Assembly (NCBI RefSeq): GCF_001424835.1
Contig: NZ_LMCQ01000008.1
Coordinates: forward strand, 56,265 to 111,485
Reading direction: 5' to 3'
From: Variovorax sp. Root318D1
GTDB taxonomy: Bacteria; Pseudomonadota; Gammaproteobacteria; Burkholderiales; Burkholderiaceae_C
DNA: 55,221 nt
Part shown: positions 27,197 to 37,071 of the stretch, piece after piece
Numbering within the stretch: the first letter of the stretch is position 1
How the letters are laid out: every line of letters begins with the position of its first letter
Position numbers and translations under genes: made by a program
The notes under the pieces: model-generated
The model's input: only the letters and a program-made list of their open reading frames with translations
What the model was told of the DNA's origin: nothing
Databases searched by the model: none

Positions 27197-27943
27197 TCAG
27201 CCCGCGCGGCCGCGTGCGGTTTTCTTCGTTGCGACTGCCGGCCTGGATTTAGGCTTGGGCTGGGGCCGCACCTTGCCTGCCGGCCGGGACGCGGGCGCCT
27301 CGCGCGCAGATGTCATGTGCCCGCTCTCCGCGGTGGTCATGCCCACGATCTTCGCGAGCTGCCGGCTCACACTCACGTAGGCGTGGCCGATGCGGCTGTC
27401 GAAATACAGCGAGTCGCCGCGCGCAAGGCGCACGACCTTGCCGTTGTCGAAGTGCACCTCGATCTCGCCGGACAGCACGTAGGCGAATTCTTCGCCGGAG
27501 TGCCGCACGAAATCTTCCGGGCCATGGATGCGGCGCGCATGCACGGTGCCAACGATGGGGCTCATCTGCTTGCCGGCAGCCGTGGTGCCGAGGAATTCAT
27601 ACGCGATGGACAGGCCGCGGTACACGACGCCCTTTCCGGCGCGCGTGACGACCGGCCCGCCCAGTTTCGCGGGCTTGACGCCGGCGCCCGCGAACATGGC
27701 GTTCATGTCCATCTCTAACGCGCGGCCCAGGGCGGTGAAGTTCTCGTAGCCCAGCGCCAGCTGCCCGCGCTCGGCGCGGGAGATGGTGGTGATCGACACG
27801 CCCGAGCGCTCGGCCAGCTGCGCCAGCGTCCAGCCGAAACGCTTGCGCGCCGTGCGCAGGCGATGGCCGAAGGTGGTGCGGTCCAGCGTGGGCGCCTCGT
27901 CCTTCGGCCTTGTTCCCGGCTTGGTCCCAGTGTGTGGATTCAC
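27197..27943 (-). CDS. XRE-family regulator with C-terminal cupin sensor domain
   Basis: This 248-aa protein has an XRE helix-turn-helix (about residues 25-85: LRTARKRFGWTLAQLAERSG, then VSITTISRAERG) and a cupin_2 domain (about 125-200: RHSGEEFAYVLSGEIEVHFD, GDSLYFDSRIGHAYV). A basic Lys/Arg/Pro tail ends the protein. The GTG at 27943 is preferred because GAGAAAG lies 6 bp upstream; the frame is open to 28024. It faces the D-arginine dehydrogenase gene, with three matching palindromes between them, and probably controls both. The effector may be an amino acid or polyamine, as in PuuR-type relatives. Confidence 0.85.
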   Translation of the reverse strand: MNPHTGTKPGTRPKDEAPTLDRTTFGHRLRTARKRFGWTLAQLAERSGVSITTISRAERGQLALGYENFTALGRALEMDMNAMFAGAGVKPAKLGGPVVTRAGKGVVYRGLSIAYEFLGTTAAGKQMSPIVGTVHARRIHGPEDFVRHSGEEFAYVLSGEIEVHFDNGKVVRLARGDSLYFDSRIGHAYVSVSRQLAKIVGMTTAESGHMTSAREAPASRPAGKVRPQPKPKSRPAVATKKTARGRAG

Positions 27944-28029
27944 GCTTGGCTTTCTCTTGTAGTGCGTTGCAATTCTGCCAGCCCGGTGCCCGGCCATCCG
28001 CGCGGGCCTGCCTGGAGGCGACACGGAAT

Positions 28030-28043
28030 TTGCGAATACGCAA
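28030..28043. promoter_or_regulatory. Operator candidate 1, TTGCG-N4-CGCAA
   Basis: A perfect 5-bp dyad with spacer AATA and an extra flanking AT-rich half step on both sides. It lies 15 bp from operator 2 and 86 bp upstream of the regulator GTG, suiting autoregulation. Confidence 0.75.
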
Positions 28044-28044
28044 T

Positions 28045-28058
28045 TTGCGTCAACGCAA
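28045..28058. promoter_or_regulatory. Operator candidate 2, TTGCG-N4-CGCAA
   Basis: The same dyad with spacer TCAA. Centre-to-centre spacing from operator 1 is 15 bp, about one and a half helical turns, so two dimers could sit side by side on different faces of the DNA. Confidence 0.75.
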
Positions 28059-28088
28059 ATGCCGCCAATGCTACGAAGCCTTCCTTAA

Positions 28089-29315
<1,227 letters not shown>

Positions 29316-29329
29316 CCAAAAAAGAGGGC

Positions 29330-29545
29330 TTAGTCCGGCGCGTTCATCACCCGGTCGAATTCTTCGTCCGCGGGAACGTTGTCGGCATCGAGTTCGCTGG
29401 CATCCGTCAGGTCGATGCCGGTTTCGTCCGACAGGTCGTCGGTGACTTCGGATTCCGATTCTTCGAAATCATCGACAGGCGAGTCGTCGTCCTCATCCTC
29501 TATCGATGGCGGAGCAGAACGCTTCTTGGCGTCGACGTTGTTCAT
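29330..29545 (-). CDS. Small highly acidic hypothetical protein
   Basis: This 71-aa protein is dominated by Asp, Glu and Ser and has no membrane segment or recognisable domain. ATG 29545 is chosen because GAGGAA sits 7 bp upstream. It lies 124 bp downstream of the ZIP transporter gene on the same strand and converges with dauA. Such proteins are usually disordered. No function is proposed. Confidence 0.6.
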   Translation of the reverse strand: MNNVDAKKRSAPPSIEDEDDDSPVDDFEESESEVTDDLSDETGIDLTDASELDADNVPADEEFDRVMNAPD

Positions 29546-29669
29546 GATCGGTTCCTCGGCAATGGCTTGGGCGAGACATTCGTCATACCCCCAATGGTGC
29601 ACCTCTTTCGGGTGCCTGACTCATTCCGCTCAACAGTGTCGGTTTCGGAAAGTATCCATCCGGCGCTGT

Positions 29670-30629
29670 TCAGTCCTTGTGCGCCGGGGCACCTTCGCCT
29701 TCGTGCGCATGGCTGTGCTCGGCGTGGCCGTGTTCCGCATGGCCGTGGTCGTGCTCGCCGTGCGCCAGCCGGCTCACCAGCGTGACGAGCGCAATGCCGA
29801 CGATCAGCCATGCGATCTGCGCGGCGGTCTGCCGCGCGGGCAGGCGCTTCTGCAATTGCGGAATCAGGTCGGCCAGGGCCACGTAGACGAAGCTGCTGGC
29901 GGCCAGCACCAGGAAGTACGGCAGGAGGCCGTGCAGCCGGTCGACCAGCCACCAGCCGGCGACGCCGCCGAGCATGGTCATGGTGCCGGCCAGCGACACC
30001 TTGATCAGCGCCGCGCGCTGGTTGACCGAACTCTGGCGCAGCACCACCAGGTCGCCGATGTGGTGCGGAATTTCGTGCGCGAGCACGGCGACGGCCGCCA
30101 CCAGCCCGAGGCGGATGTCCGCGATGAAGGCCGACGCAATCAGGATGCCGTCGCCGAAGCAGTGCACGCTGTCGCCGGTGAGCACGGCCCAGCCGCCGCC
30201 CGCGCGGGGTGCGTGGCCGTGATGCGCATGGCCGTGGCCGTGATCGCCGTGATCATGGCCATGCGCATGTTCGCCCGACGTGTGGCCGACCGGTCCCGGC
30301 ACGGGGTCGTCGTGGTGATGCTCGTGTCCGTGGTGCCAGAGCTCCGCCTTGTCGAGCAAGAAGAAGAACACCAGGCCGAACAGCAGCACGCCGAACAGCA
30401 TCGCGGGTTCGATGCGGCTCTCGAAGGCTTCGGGCAGCAGGTGCATGAAGGCCGTGGCGAGCAGCGCTCCCGCGGCCAGGCTCAGCAGGTGCTGCGGATT
30501 CACGCCGCCCGAGCCGCTGCGCACACCCACGCGCAAGAGCAAGGCCGCCAGCCATACGCTTCCGATGCCGGCAACCAGGGTCGCCGCGATGATCACTATC
30601 AAATTCATAGCTGCAATGTCGATGGGCAT
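29670..30629 (-). CDS. ZIP-family metal transporter with histidine-rich loop and tail
   Basis: This 319-aa membrane protein carries the ZIP signature in two helices: HCFGDGILIASAF and AVLAHEIPHHIGDLVVL, with metal-site His, Asp and Glu residues. A His/Asp/Gly-rich cytoplasmic loop (about residues 97-146) and a second His-rich stretch at the C-terminus probably hold zinc. It should import or balance divalent metal such as zinc. ATG 30608 (MNLIVII) is an alternative start, and neither has a strong ribosome binding site. Confidence 0.88.
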   Translation of the reverse strand: MPIDIAAMNLIVIIAATLVAGIGSVWLAALLLRVGVRSGSGGVNPQHLLSLAAGALLATAFMHLLPEAFESRIEPAMLFGVLLFGLVFFFLLDKAELWHHGHEHHHDDPVPGPVGHTSGEHAHGHDHGDHGHGHAHHGHAPRAGGGWAVLTGDSVHCFGDGILIASAFIADIRLGLVAAVAVLAHEIPHHIGDLVVLRQSSVNQRAALIKVSLAGTMTMLGGVAGWWLVDRLHGLLPYFLVLAASSFVYVALADLIPQLQKRLPARQTAAQIAWLIVGIALVTLVSRLAHGEHDHGHAEHGHAEHSHAHEGEGAPAHKD

Positions 30630-30650
30630 GGATGCCCGATACCGTTCATA

Positions 30651-30681
30651 AAAACAGAAAGGCCGTCACGGGGACGGCCTT
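30651..30681 (-). terminator. Probable rho-independent terminator after the dienelactone-hydrolase-like gene
   Basis: On the minus strand a 9-bp stem (AAGGCCGTC / GACGGCCTT, 5-nt loop) is followed by TCTGTTTTT. It lies 27 bp after the stop of the hydrolase gene, just before the ZIP gene start, and would separate the two transcripts. Confidence 0.8.
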
Positions 30682-30707
30682 CGGCGGTGGGTGGCTACAG
30701 GCCGTCG

Positions 30708-31607
30708 TCAGACGACGCCATTGGCTTTGAACCAGGCGGTGGCGCGCTGCCATCCGTCTTCGGCCGCGCTCTTTACATAGCTCGGGCGGTAGTCGGCATG
30801 GAACGCGTGGCCTGCTTCGGGATACACGACGAAGCTCGAAGCCTTGGCAGCCGGGGTCCCATTTGCCAACGCTGCTTTCATCTTATCAATCGTGTCAAGG
30901 GGGATGCCCTGATCCTTGCCGCCGTAGAGGCCGAGCACGGGCGCCTGCAGGTTGGCGGCAACGTCGACCGGGTGCCGCGGCGTGAGCTCGCTAGGCTGGC
31001 CAACCAGCCGCCCGTACCAGGCCACGCCGGCCTTGACCTTGCCGGTGGCTGCATAGAGCCACACGTGGCGCCCGCCCCAGCAGAAACCGGTAATGCCGGC
31101 CTTGGCCACGTTGCCGCCGTTGGCCGATGCATACGAAAGTGCGCCATCGAGGTCGGCCAGCACCTGCGCATCGGGCACCTTGCTCACGATGTCAGCCTGC
31201 AGCTTGGGGATGTCGGTGTAGCCGCGCGGATCGCCCTGTCGCGCATACAGCTCGGGCGCAATGGCCAGATAGCCGAGCTGCGCGAAGCGGCGGCAGGTGT
31301 CGGCGATGTACTCGTGCACGCCAAAGATCTCCTGGAGCACCAGGATCACCGGCAGACCGGTCTTGCCGGCCGGCGCGGCCGCATAGGCCGGCACCTCGAA
31401 ACCGTTGACGGTGTACTTGATCGGCCCGGCCTTCAGCCCTTCGGCCGAGGTGGTGATCGCGGTCTGCGCCATGACCGGCATGACGGCGGCCGCGTAGCCG
31501 ACGCCGATGGCGGCCTTCAGTGCGGTGCGGCGCGTGGCGCCCTGTTCTGTGCTCTCGCCGGGGCGAAGCGAATCGAAATCGGAACGGCTGTCGTCGCGAA
31601 GGGACAT
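30708..31607 (-). CDS. Exported dienelactone hydrolase-family protein
   Basis: This 299-aa alpha/beta hydrolase has the cysteine triad of dienelactone hydrolases: C176 (GFCWGG), D232 (GGKDQGIP) and H267 (EAGHAFH), with E93 in LQEIFG. An N-terminal segment with TRRTALKAAIGVGYAAAV looks like a twin-arginine signal, so it likely works in the periplasm. ATG 31607 has GGAG 9 bp upstream. No catechol-pathway genes are nearby, so the substrate need not be a dienelactone. Confidence 0.86.
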   Translation of the reverse strand: MSLRDDSRSDFDSLRPGESTEQGATRRTALKAAIGVGYAAAVMPVMAQTAITTSAEGLKAGPIKYTVNGFEVPAYAAAPAGKTGLPVILVLQEIFGVHEYIADTCRRFAQLGYLAIAPELYARQGDPRGYTDIPKLQADIVSKVPDAQVLADLDGALSYASANGGNVAKAGITGFCWGGRHVWLYAATGKVKAGVAWYGRLVGQPSELTPRHPVDVAANLQAPVLGLYGGKDQGIPLDTIDKMKAALANGTPAAKASSFVVYPEAGHAFHADYRPSYVKSAAEDGWQRATAWFKANGVV

Positions 31608-31727
31608 GGGTAGGGGCTCCAGTTGAATCGTCGAACAAAGAGGCATGCGTTGCGCCGAAACGCACGCCGCAATGTAGGCGAAATCGACCCGGCGCGTTTG
31701 TTGCCAGGGTCGATGCCCGCGGGCCGG

Positions 31728-32474
31728 CTAACCGCAATGGGCGCGATAGGCGCGGCGGGCCAGTGCGGCGGCCAAAACCTGCGCCGGGTCGACCAGGCTG
31801 AGCCCGGCCACCGCGGCCGAACCCTGCAGCCCGAGTGGCACCTCGGTGCAGCCCATGATGATGGTGACCGGGCCGTGGCGTTCCGCGAGCCGCAGCGCCA
31901 CCTCTGAAAAACATTCTTCGGCAAGCCGCATGTTGCCCGCTTTCACACCATCGAAGATGCCGCGCGTGATGATGCGTCGTTCGTCCGCCAGCGGCACATG
32001 GCAATCGAGTCCCGCCTCGGCCAGTGCCTGTTCGTAGAGCCGGACGCGGTAGGTGCCTTCGGTGGCCATCAGCGCCACGTTGCCCGCATTTTGCGCCGCA
32101 AGATGCTGTGCCACCTCGCGCGCCATGTGCAGCAGCTCGACTTGTGGAAAACGTTCCTGCAGCCGGCCATGCCAGGCATGGGCGGTGTTGCAGGCGATGG
32201 CCACCGCACGGCTACCGAGCGCGGCAAGGCGCCCCAGCGCCTGCAGCATCGGTTCGAGCGGCTGGTGCGCGCCGTTCTCGGCCGAGCCGAGCGCATCCGT
32301 GCGGTCGGGCACCGGCACCTGCGCCAGCCAGTGCTCCGGAAAAGACTGGTCCCGCACCGGCTCCCCGCGCGCCCGCATCTGCTGGGCACAGGCCTGCACG
32401 AAGAGCCGGACGAAGTCGGCCCCCGCCGCAGGGCCCATGCCACCCAGAATGCCAACTACGTTCGTGGAAACCAT
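31728..32474 (-). CDS. Aspartate/glutamate racemase family protein
   Basis: This 248-aa enzyme belongs to the cofactor-independent Asp/Glu racemase family. It opens with VVGILGGMGPAAGADFV and has the two catalytic cysteines in AIACNTAHAW and IIMGCTEVPLGL. It should interconvert L- and D-aspartate or -glutamate, or a related acid. It starts 13 bp after the GltI-like gene, so the two are one operon, linking acidic amino acid capture with racemisation. Confidence 0.88.
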   Translation of the reverse strand: MVSTNVVGILGGMGPAAGADFVRLFVQACAQQMRARGEPVRDQSFPEHWLAQVPVPDRTDALGSAENGAHQPLEPMLQALGRLAALGSRAVAIACNTAHAWHGRLQERFPQVELLHMAREVAQHLAAQNAGNVALMATEGTYRVRLYEQALAEAGLDCHVPLADERRIITRGIFDGVKAGNMRLAEECFSEVALRLAERHGPVTIIMGCTEVPLGLQGSAAVAGLSLVDPAQVLAAALARRAYRAHCG

Positions 32475-32487
32475 TGCGTATTGCGGG

Positions 32488-33375
32488 TCAGGTCGCCGGT
32501 TTGTCCGAAGGCGTCTTGATGTTGTCCTTGAGCTGCTGGCTCATGGGCAGATTCAGCGGCACGTTCTTCGGCGGGATGGGGGACATGAACCACTTGGTGT
32601 AGAGCTTCTCGAACTCGCCGCTCTTCATCATGCCGATGAAGGTGTCGTCCACCAGCTTCTTGAAGGCCGGGTCGTCCTTGGGCAGCATGCAGGCATAGGG
32701 CTCGACCTGCAGCGCCTCGCCCACCACTTCGTAATCGGCCGGGTTCTTGGCGTTGGCGATCAGGCCATACAGCAGGATGTCGTCCATGGCGAAGGCCACG
32801 GCGCGGTCGCTTTCCACGAGCAGGAACGCGTCGGCGTGGTCCTTGCCGAGCACGATGTCCATGTCGAGGTTCTTCTCGGTGTTGTACTTGCGCATGACCA
32901 GCGCGTTGGTGGTGCCGGTGGTGCTGGCCACCGTCTTCTTGGCCAGGTCCGCGTAGTCCTTGATCTTGGACGACTTCTTGGTCAAGAGGCGCGTGCCGGT
33001 GTAGAAATGGTTGACGGCAAAGGCCACGTCCTTGCCGCGCGCGCTGTTGTTGGTGGTGGAGCCGCACTCCAGGTCCACGGTGCCGTTGGTGATCAGCGGA
33101 ATGCGGTTCTGCGAAGTGACGGGCATCAGCTGCACCTGCAGGTTGGGCTTGTTGAGCTTCTTCTTTACGGCGTCGACCACGGCGTTGGAGAGTTCGACCG
33201 AGAAGCCGATCGGCTTGTTGGGGCCGTCCAGGTAGCTGAAGGGCACCGACGACTCGCGGTAGGCGAGCGTGATCTTGCCGGACTCGGCAATCTTGGCCAG
33301 CGTGTCGGCGGCCTGGACGCCGGTGGCGGAAAGCAGCACCACGGCGGCGGCGGCCATCAATGCGGAGATTTTCAT
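32488..33375 (-). CDS. Glutamate/aspartate-type ABC transporter substrate-binding protein (GltI-like)
   Basis: This 295-aa periplasmic protein has a signal peptide (about residues 1-22, ending GVQAAD). The SBP_bac_3 fold shows ITLAYRESSVPFSYLD, LITNGTVDLECGSTTNN and ALVMRKYN, features of E. coli GltI. It should bind glutamate and aspartate. No permease or ATPase genes follow, so it must use a transporter encoded elsewhere. It is the first gene of the operon with the racemase. Confidence 0.88.
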   Translation of the reverse strand: MKISALMAAAAVVLLSATGVQAADTLAKIAESGKITLAYRESSVPFSYLDGPNKPIGFSVELSNAVVDAVKKKLNKPNLQVQLMPVTSQNRIPLITNGTVDLECGSTTNNSARGKDVAFAVNHFYTGTRLLTKKSSKIKDYADLAKKTVASTTGTTNALVMRKYNTEKNLDMDIVLGKDHADAFLLVESDRAVAFAMDDILLYGLIANAKNPADYEVVGEALQVEPYACMLPKDDPAFKKLVDDTFIGMMKSGEFEKLYTKWFMSPIPPKNVPLNLPMSQQLKDNIKTPSDKPAT

Positions 33376-33459
33376 GCGAGCCTTCTTCAGAATGGTTGAA
33401 CAGAACGGCCAGTGTAAGAAGGAGTGACACACAACGACAATTCCAATTGAACCCTAGGC

Positions 33460-33476
33460 CATACCCAAAGGTTATG
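33460..33476. promoter_or_regulatory. LysR-type dyad between the gltI-like and dadA-like genes
   Basis: CCATACC (33459-33465) and GGTTATGG (33470-33477) form a near-perfect dyad around CAAA, fitting the T-N11-A form of LysR sites. It lies 84 bp upstream of the gltI-like start and 129 bp upstream of the dadA-like start. The LysR gene next to dadA is the natural candidate to bind it. Confidence 0.55.
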
Positions 33477-33605
33477 GGTCCGGACACCCAGTTCGGCGGG
33501 GCATGCGCTTTGGCTATGGGGCACGGCGCTTTTGGCATTTCCGGCCGGCATGGCGCGCCCCTACAGTCGACGCTGTCCCTTCTTCACTCCCGGAAAGTTG
33601 CCTCC

Positions 33606-34826
33606 ATGCATGTGTGTGTGCTCGGTGCCGGCATCGTGGGCCTGGCCACTGCCTGGCAATTCGATCGTCTGGGCCATCAAGTCACGGTGATCGACCGCGC
33701 GGCCCCCGGTGCGGGCGCGAGCGGCGGCAACGGCGCACAGCTGAGCTACTCGTACGTGCAGCCGCTGGCCGATCCGTCGATCTGGCGCCAGTTGCCCAAG
33801 CTGCTGCTCTCGCCCAGTTCCCCGCTCAAGCTGCAGCCGCAACTCGACCCCTTGCAGTGGCGCTGGGGCCTGGCCTTTCTTGCGGCCTGCAATGCACAAA
33901 CCTCGCGCGACACCACAAAGCAGCTGCTCGCGTTGGCCGCGCTGAGCCGCACCGAATTCGAAGCAATGCAGGCCGACGTTGCGCCCGACTGCGATTTTTC
34001 CGCCACCGGCAAGCTGGTGCTCTACGCCAGCCCGGCATCGCTCGAAGGCGCGCGTGCGCAGGTTGAACTCCAGCGCACCATGGGCAGCGAGCAGCGCATC
34101 GTGTCGCCCGACGAGTGCGTCGCCATCGAGCCCGCGCTCATCGACTACCGCAGCCAGATGGCCGGTGCGGTCTACACGCCGAGCGAATGCGCGGCAGACT
34201 GTCTCAAGGTCTGCGCCGAATTGATGCGCGTGCTCAGCGGACGCAGCGTGCGCTTTCTGCTCGGCGCCGACGTGCACGGCTTCGCGCGTAGCGAAGGCCG
34301 CGTGGCCGCGGTAAAAACGAGCGATGGCGACGTGGAGGCCGATGCCTTCGTGATGGCACTGGGCTCGGCCTCGCATAAGCTGGGCCGAGCGCTGGGCGCG
34401 TACTTGCCGGTGTATCCCCTCAAGGGGTACAGCATCACGGTCGAGGTCGATCCTTCGCCCGGCGCAGCGCCCCGCGTGAACGTGACCGACAGCGCACGCA
34501 AGGTGGTGTTCGCGCGCATCGGCTCGCGGCTTCGCGTGGCCGGCATGGCCGAACTGGTGGGGCATGACGCGAGCATTCCGGCCACCCGCATCGAGACGCT
34601 GGCGGCCGCCACGCGCGCCCTCTTTCCGCATGCAAGCCGGCTGGAAGAGCTGCACCCGTGGACCGGCATGCGACCAGCCACGCCCAAAGGCCTGCCGATC
34701 ATCGGACGCCTGCCGCGAGCCCCGTCGAACATGCTCTTCAACACCGGCCATGGCGCGCTGGGCTTCACGCTTGCGTTTGGCTCCGCGAGGCGGATCGCCG
34801 ACGCGCTGGAGCCCGCAAGCGCCTGA
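33606..34826 (+). CDS. dadA: D-amino acid dehydrogenase small-subunit-like FAD oxidoreductase (DadA family)
   Basis: This 406-aa flavoprotein has the FAD-binding GAGIVG (about residues 7-12) and VIDRAAPGAGASGGNGAQLS. The DadA-type C-terminus WTGMRPATPKGLPIIG and GHGALGFTLAFGSA is intact. It should oxidise D-amino acids to keto acids and pass electrons to the respiratory chain at the inner membrane. ATG 33606 is preferred over longer frames because it begins right at the Rossmann strand. It faces the gltI-racemase operon and converges with a LysR gene. Confidence 0.9.
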   Translation: MHVCVLGAGIVGLATAWQFDRLGHQVTVIDRAAPGAGASGGNGAQLSYSYVQPLADPSIWRQLPKLLLSPSSPLKLQPQLDPLQWRWGLAFLAACNAQTSRDTTKQLLALAALSRTEFEAMQADVAPDCDFSATGKLVLYASPASLEGARAQVELQRTMGSEQRIVSPDECVAIEPALIDYRSQMAGAVYTPSECAADCLKVCAELMRVLSGRSVRFLLGADVHGFARSEGRVAAVKTSDGDVEADAFVMALGSASHKLGRALGAYLPVYPLKGYSITVEVDPSPGAAPRVNVTDSARKVVFARIGSRLRVAGMAELVGHDASIPATRIETLAAATRALFPHASRLEELHPWTGMRPATPKGLPIIGRLPRAPSNMLFNTGHGALGFTLAFGSARRIADALEPASA

Positions 34827-34840
34827 GCGACAGCGCAGCG

Positions 34841-35743
34841 TCAGGCCGCCTGCTCTATGGCCTCGCGCATGCAGCGCGTGATGCCGCGCACCGCCACCGA
34901 ATCGGGCTTACCCGCAAAACGCAGCGCGCGCACCGGCACCGGAATGTGCGGCTCCAGCGCCAGCACGTCGACCTTGCTGCTGTCCGCTGAACGGGCCGTG
35001 CAACCATCGACCAGCGCCACGCCCAGCCCGTGGTGCGCCATCGACAGCGCGGCGTGATAGGTCTGCACCGTGACCACCGCCTGCTGGAAGCCCACGCCCG
35101 CCTGGCGGCAGGCCTGGCTCAAGCTGGTGCCCACCGGGTCTCGGCTGTCCAGCCCGATGACGGGCCGGTCGACCAGGTCGTGCAGCGCCACCGAACCGTT
35201 GCGCACCAGCGCGCGCGGCAGCATTCCCTTGGGCGCGATGCACACCATGCGCGTGTCGGCCAGCGTTTCTTGCGTGAGCGAGGGATGCACCGCGGGGCTG
35301 AAGACAAAGCCCACGTCGGCCTCCTGCAGCAGCAGCGCCGACATGATCTGCGGCGAGTGCAGCGATTCCACGGTGATCGAATAGCCCGGGTGCTTTTCGC
35401 GGAAGGCCTTGAGCGCGCGCGGCAGCACCTCGTAGCTCAGCGCCAGCACGCTCAGGATGCGCAGTTCGCCGGTGTCGCTGCCCGCGCGCAGGTTGGCGGC
35501 AAGGCGCTGCACCTCGTCGAGTTGCGCGAACAGCCGCTCGATGTGCGGATACAGCGTGAGCGCCTCGGTGGTCGGCGTGAGCCGGCCCTTGGCGCGCTGG
35601 AACAGCGGAAAGCCCAACTGCAGCTCGGCATGCTGCAGTGTGCGGCTCACCGCCGGCTGCGTGATGTTGATGAGCCGCGCCGCCGCGCTCACGCTGCCCG
35701 TGAGCATGATCGCGTTGAAGACCTCGATGTGGCGCAGGCGCAT
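34841..35743 (-). CDS. LysR-family transcriptional regulator
   Basis: This 300-aa protein has a clear LysR HTH (residues 1-60: RHIEVFNAIMLTGSVSAAAR, then LINITQPAVSRTLQHAELQLG) and an effector domain (about 90-295). It lies between the dadA-like gene, on which it converges, and the CPG2-like gene 7 bp upstream on the same strand. It is likely cotranscribed with the peptidase gene and may control the amino acid genes around it. Its effector is unknown. Confidence 0.87.
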   Translation of the reverse strand: MRLRHIEVFNAIMLTGSVSAAARLINITQPAVSRTLQHAELQLGFPLFQRAKGRLTPTTEALTLYPHIERLFAQLDEVQRLAANLRAGSDTGELRILSVLALSYEVLPRALKAFREKHPGYSITVESLHSPQIMSALLLQEADVGFVFSPAVHPSLTQETLADTRMVCIAPKGMLPRALVRNGSVALHDLVDRPVIGLDSRDPVGTSLSQACRQAGVGFQQAVVTVQTYHAALSMAHHGLGVALVDGCTARSADSSKVDVLALEPHIPVPVRALRFAGKPDSVAVRGITRCMREAIEQAA

Positions 35744-35750
35744 GGCGAGG

Positions 35751-37037
35751 TCAGTTGCCTGCGACCTTGCTGCGCGAAAGGTCCATCACCATGCGGGTTG
35801 CCAGGTAGAGCCTCGGCTCGATGGAATCGACCAGCACGTATTCGGCGTCGGCCGAATGCGCGCCAAAGCCCTGCAGGCCAAAGCGCTCGACCACTGGTGC
35901 CTTGGTCTTGAGCGCTGCAAAGGCCGCATCGGTGCCGCCACCGGCCACCGCGTCGTCGGCGCCCAGCGGCTTGCCGAGCTCGTCCTTGTAGATCTGCTGC
36001 GCATGCTTTGCGAGCGCGCGCGAGGCATCGGTGGCCTCAAGTGGCGGACGGCGGCGCTCGAACTTCATCTCGACCTTGGCCTCCGGAATCAGCTGCTTCT
36101 TCACCCGCTCCTGCACCTGCTGCTCGATGCGGTCGTAGTCGCTCACCTTGAGCACGCGCACGTCGGCGCCCGCGCTGGCGCTGGCCGGAATCACGTTGCG
36201 GTTGCTGCCCGACTTCGAAATGGTCCAGTTCATCTTGAGCCCCGTGGCCGGGTCGGACAGGTCGCGCATCTGCAGGATCTGGTGCGAGAGCTCGTAGAGC
36301 GCGTTCACACCCTGCTCCGGCGCCGAACCCGCATGCGAGGCCTTGCCCGTCACGTTCAATGCCACCGAGGCAATGCCCGCGGTCGCGAGCGAGAGCTTGT
36401 CTTCCTTGACCGATGCACCTTCGAACGACAGCACCGCGTCATGCTCGCCGCCCAGCCGCGTGATGAGCGTGCGAGAGCCGGGCGAGCTGATTTCCTCGTC
36501 GCCGTTGATCAGCACCGTGAGCGTGCCGTAGTCCTTGAACTTGAGCGCCTGCAGCATCGCGACCGTGTGCGTGATGACCGCGACACCCTGCTTGTCGTCG
36601 GCAATGCCCAAGCCGTAGGCCTTGTCGCCGTCGACGCGGAAAGGCTGCTTGTTGAGCATGCCCACGGTGTAGACCGTGTCCATGTGCGCGATGAGCATGA
36701 TCTTCTTCTTGCCCGTGCCCTTGAAGGTGGCGCGCACGACGCGCCCGAGCTTCTCGGGCGTGTCTTCCATGCGGTAGGCGTCGGCACTCGGGTCGATGAG
36801 CTCGACCTCGCCGCCCATGGCCTTGAACTTTGCGGCAATGAGGTCGGAGATTTTTTCCAGGCCTTCAAGATCGCGGCTGCCGGATTCGATCGAGACCAGC
36901 TCCTTCAGCGTTTCGAGAAGCGCGGGCTTTTCCTTGGCAGCGAGCGTGGCGATGCGCGCATCGGGTGCGGCAAAAGCGCTGCCGAGCCATGCGGCGCAGA
37001 CGGCGGCGAGCAGGAACTTGCGAGGCTGGATTTTCAT
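35751..37037 (-). CDS. Glutamate carboxypeptidase-like M20 metallopeptidase (CPG2 family)
   Basis: This 428-aa exported enzyme has a signal peptide (about residues 1-23). It strongly resembles Pseudomonas carboxypeptidase G2, which removes C-terminal glutamate from folates and acyl-glutamates. Zinc ligands and catalytic residues are visible: H118 (IAHMDTVY), D147 (GIADDK), E181-E182 (NGDEE), E206 (SFEGA) and a terminal His in GAHSADAEYV. The dimerisation-domain motif GKASHAGSAPEQGVNA is present. A good ribosome binding site (AAGGAAG) precedes the ATG. It would supply free glutamate in the periplasm. Confidence 0.88.
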   Translation of the reverse strand: MKIQPRKFLLAAVCAAWLGSAFAAPDARIATLAAKEKPALLETLKELVSIESGSRDLEGLEKISDLIAAKFKAMGGEVELIDPSADAYRMEDTPEKLGRVVRATFKGTGKKKIMLIAHMDTVYTVGMLNKQPFRVDGDKAYGLGIADDKQGVAVITHTVAMLQALKFKDYGTLTVLINGDEEISSPGSRTLITRLGGEHDAVLSFEGASVKEDKLSLATAGIASVALNVTGKASHAGSAPEQGVNALYELSHQILQMRDLSDPATGLKMNWTISKSGSNRNVIPASASAGADVRVLKVSDYDRIEQQVQERVKKQLIPEAKVEMKFERRRPPLEATDASRALAKHAQQIYKDELGKPLGADDAVAGGGTDAAFAALKTKAPVVERFGLQGFGAHSADAEYVLVDSIEPRLYLATRMVMDLSRSKVAGN

Positions 37038-37071
37038 GGGCTTGGTTCTTCCTTCTTGTTCGGACGGGGGG

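Noticed and set aside
29379..31613. 744-aa plus-strand frame opposite the acidic protein, ZIP and hydrolase genes
   Set aside because: It spans three genuine genes and a terminator; no domain is visible.
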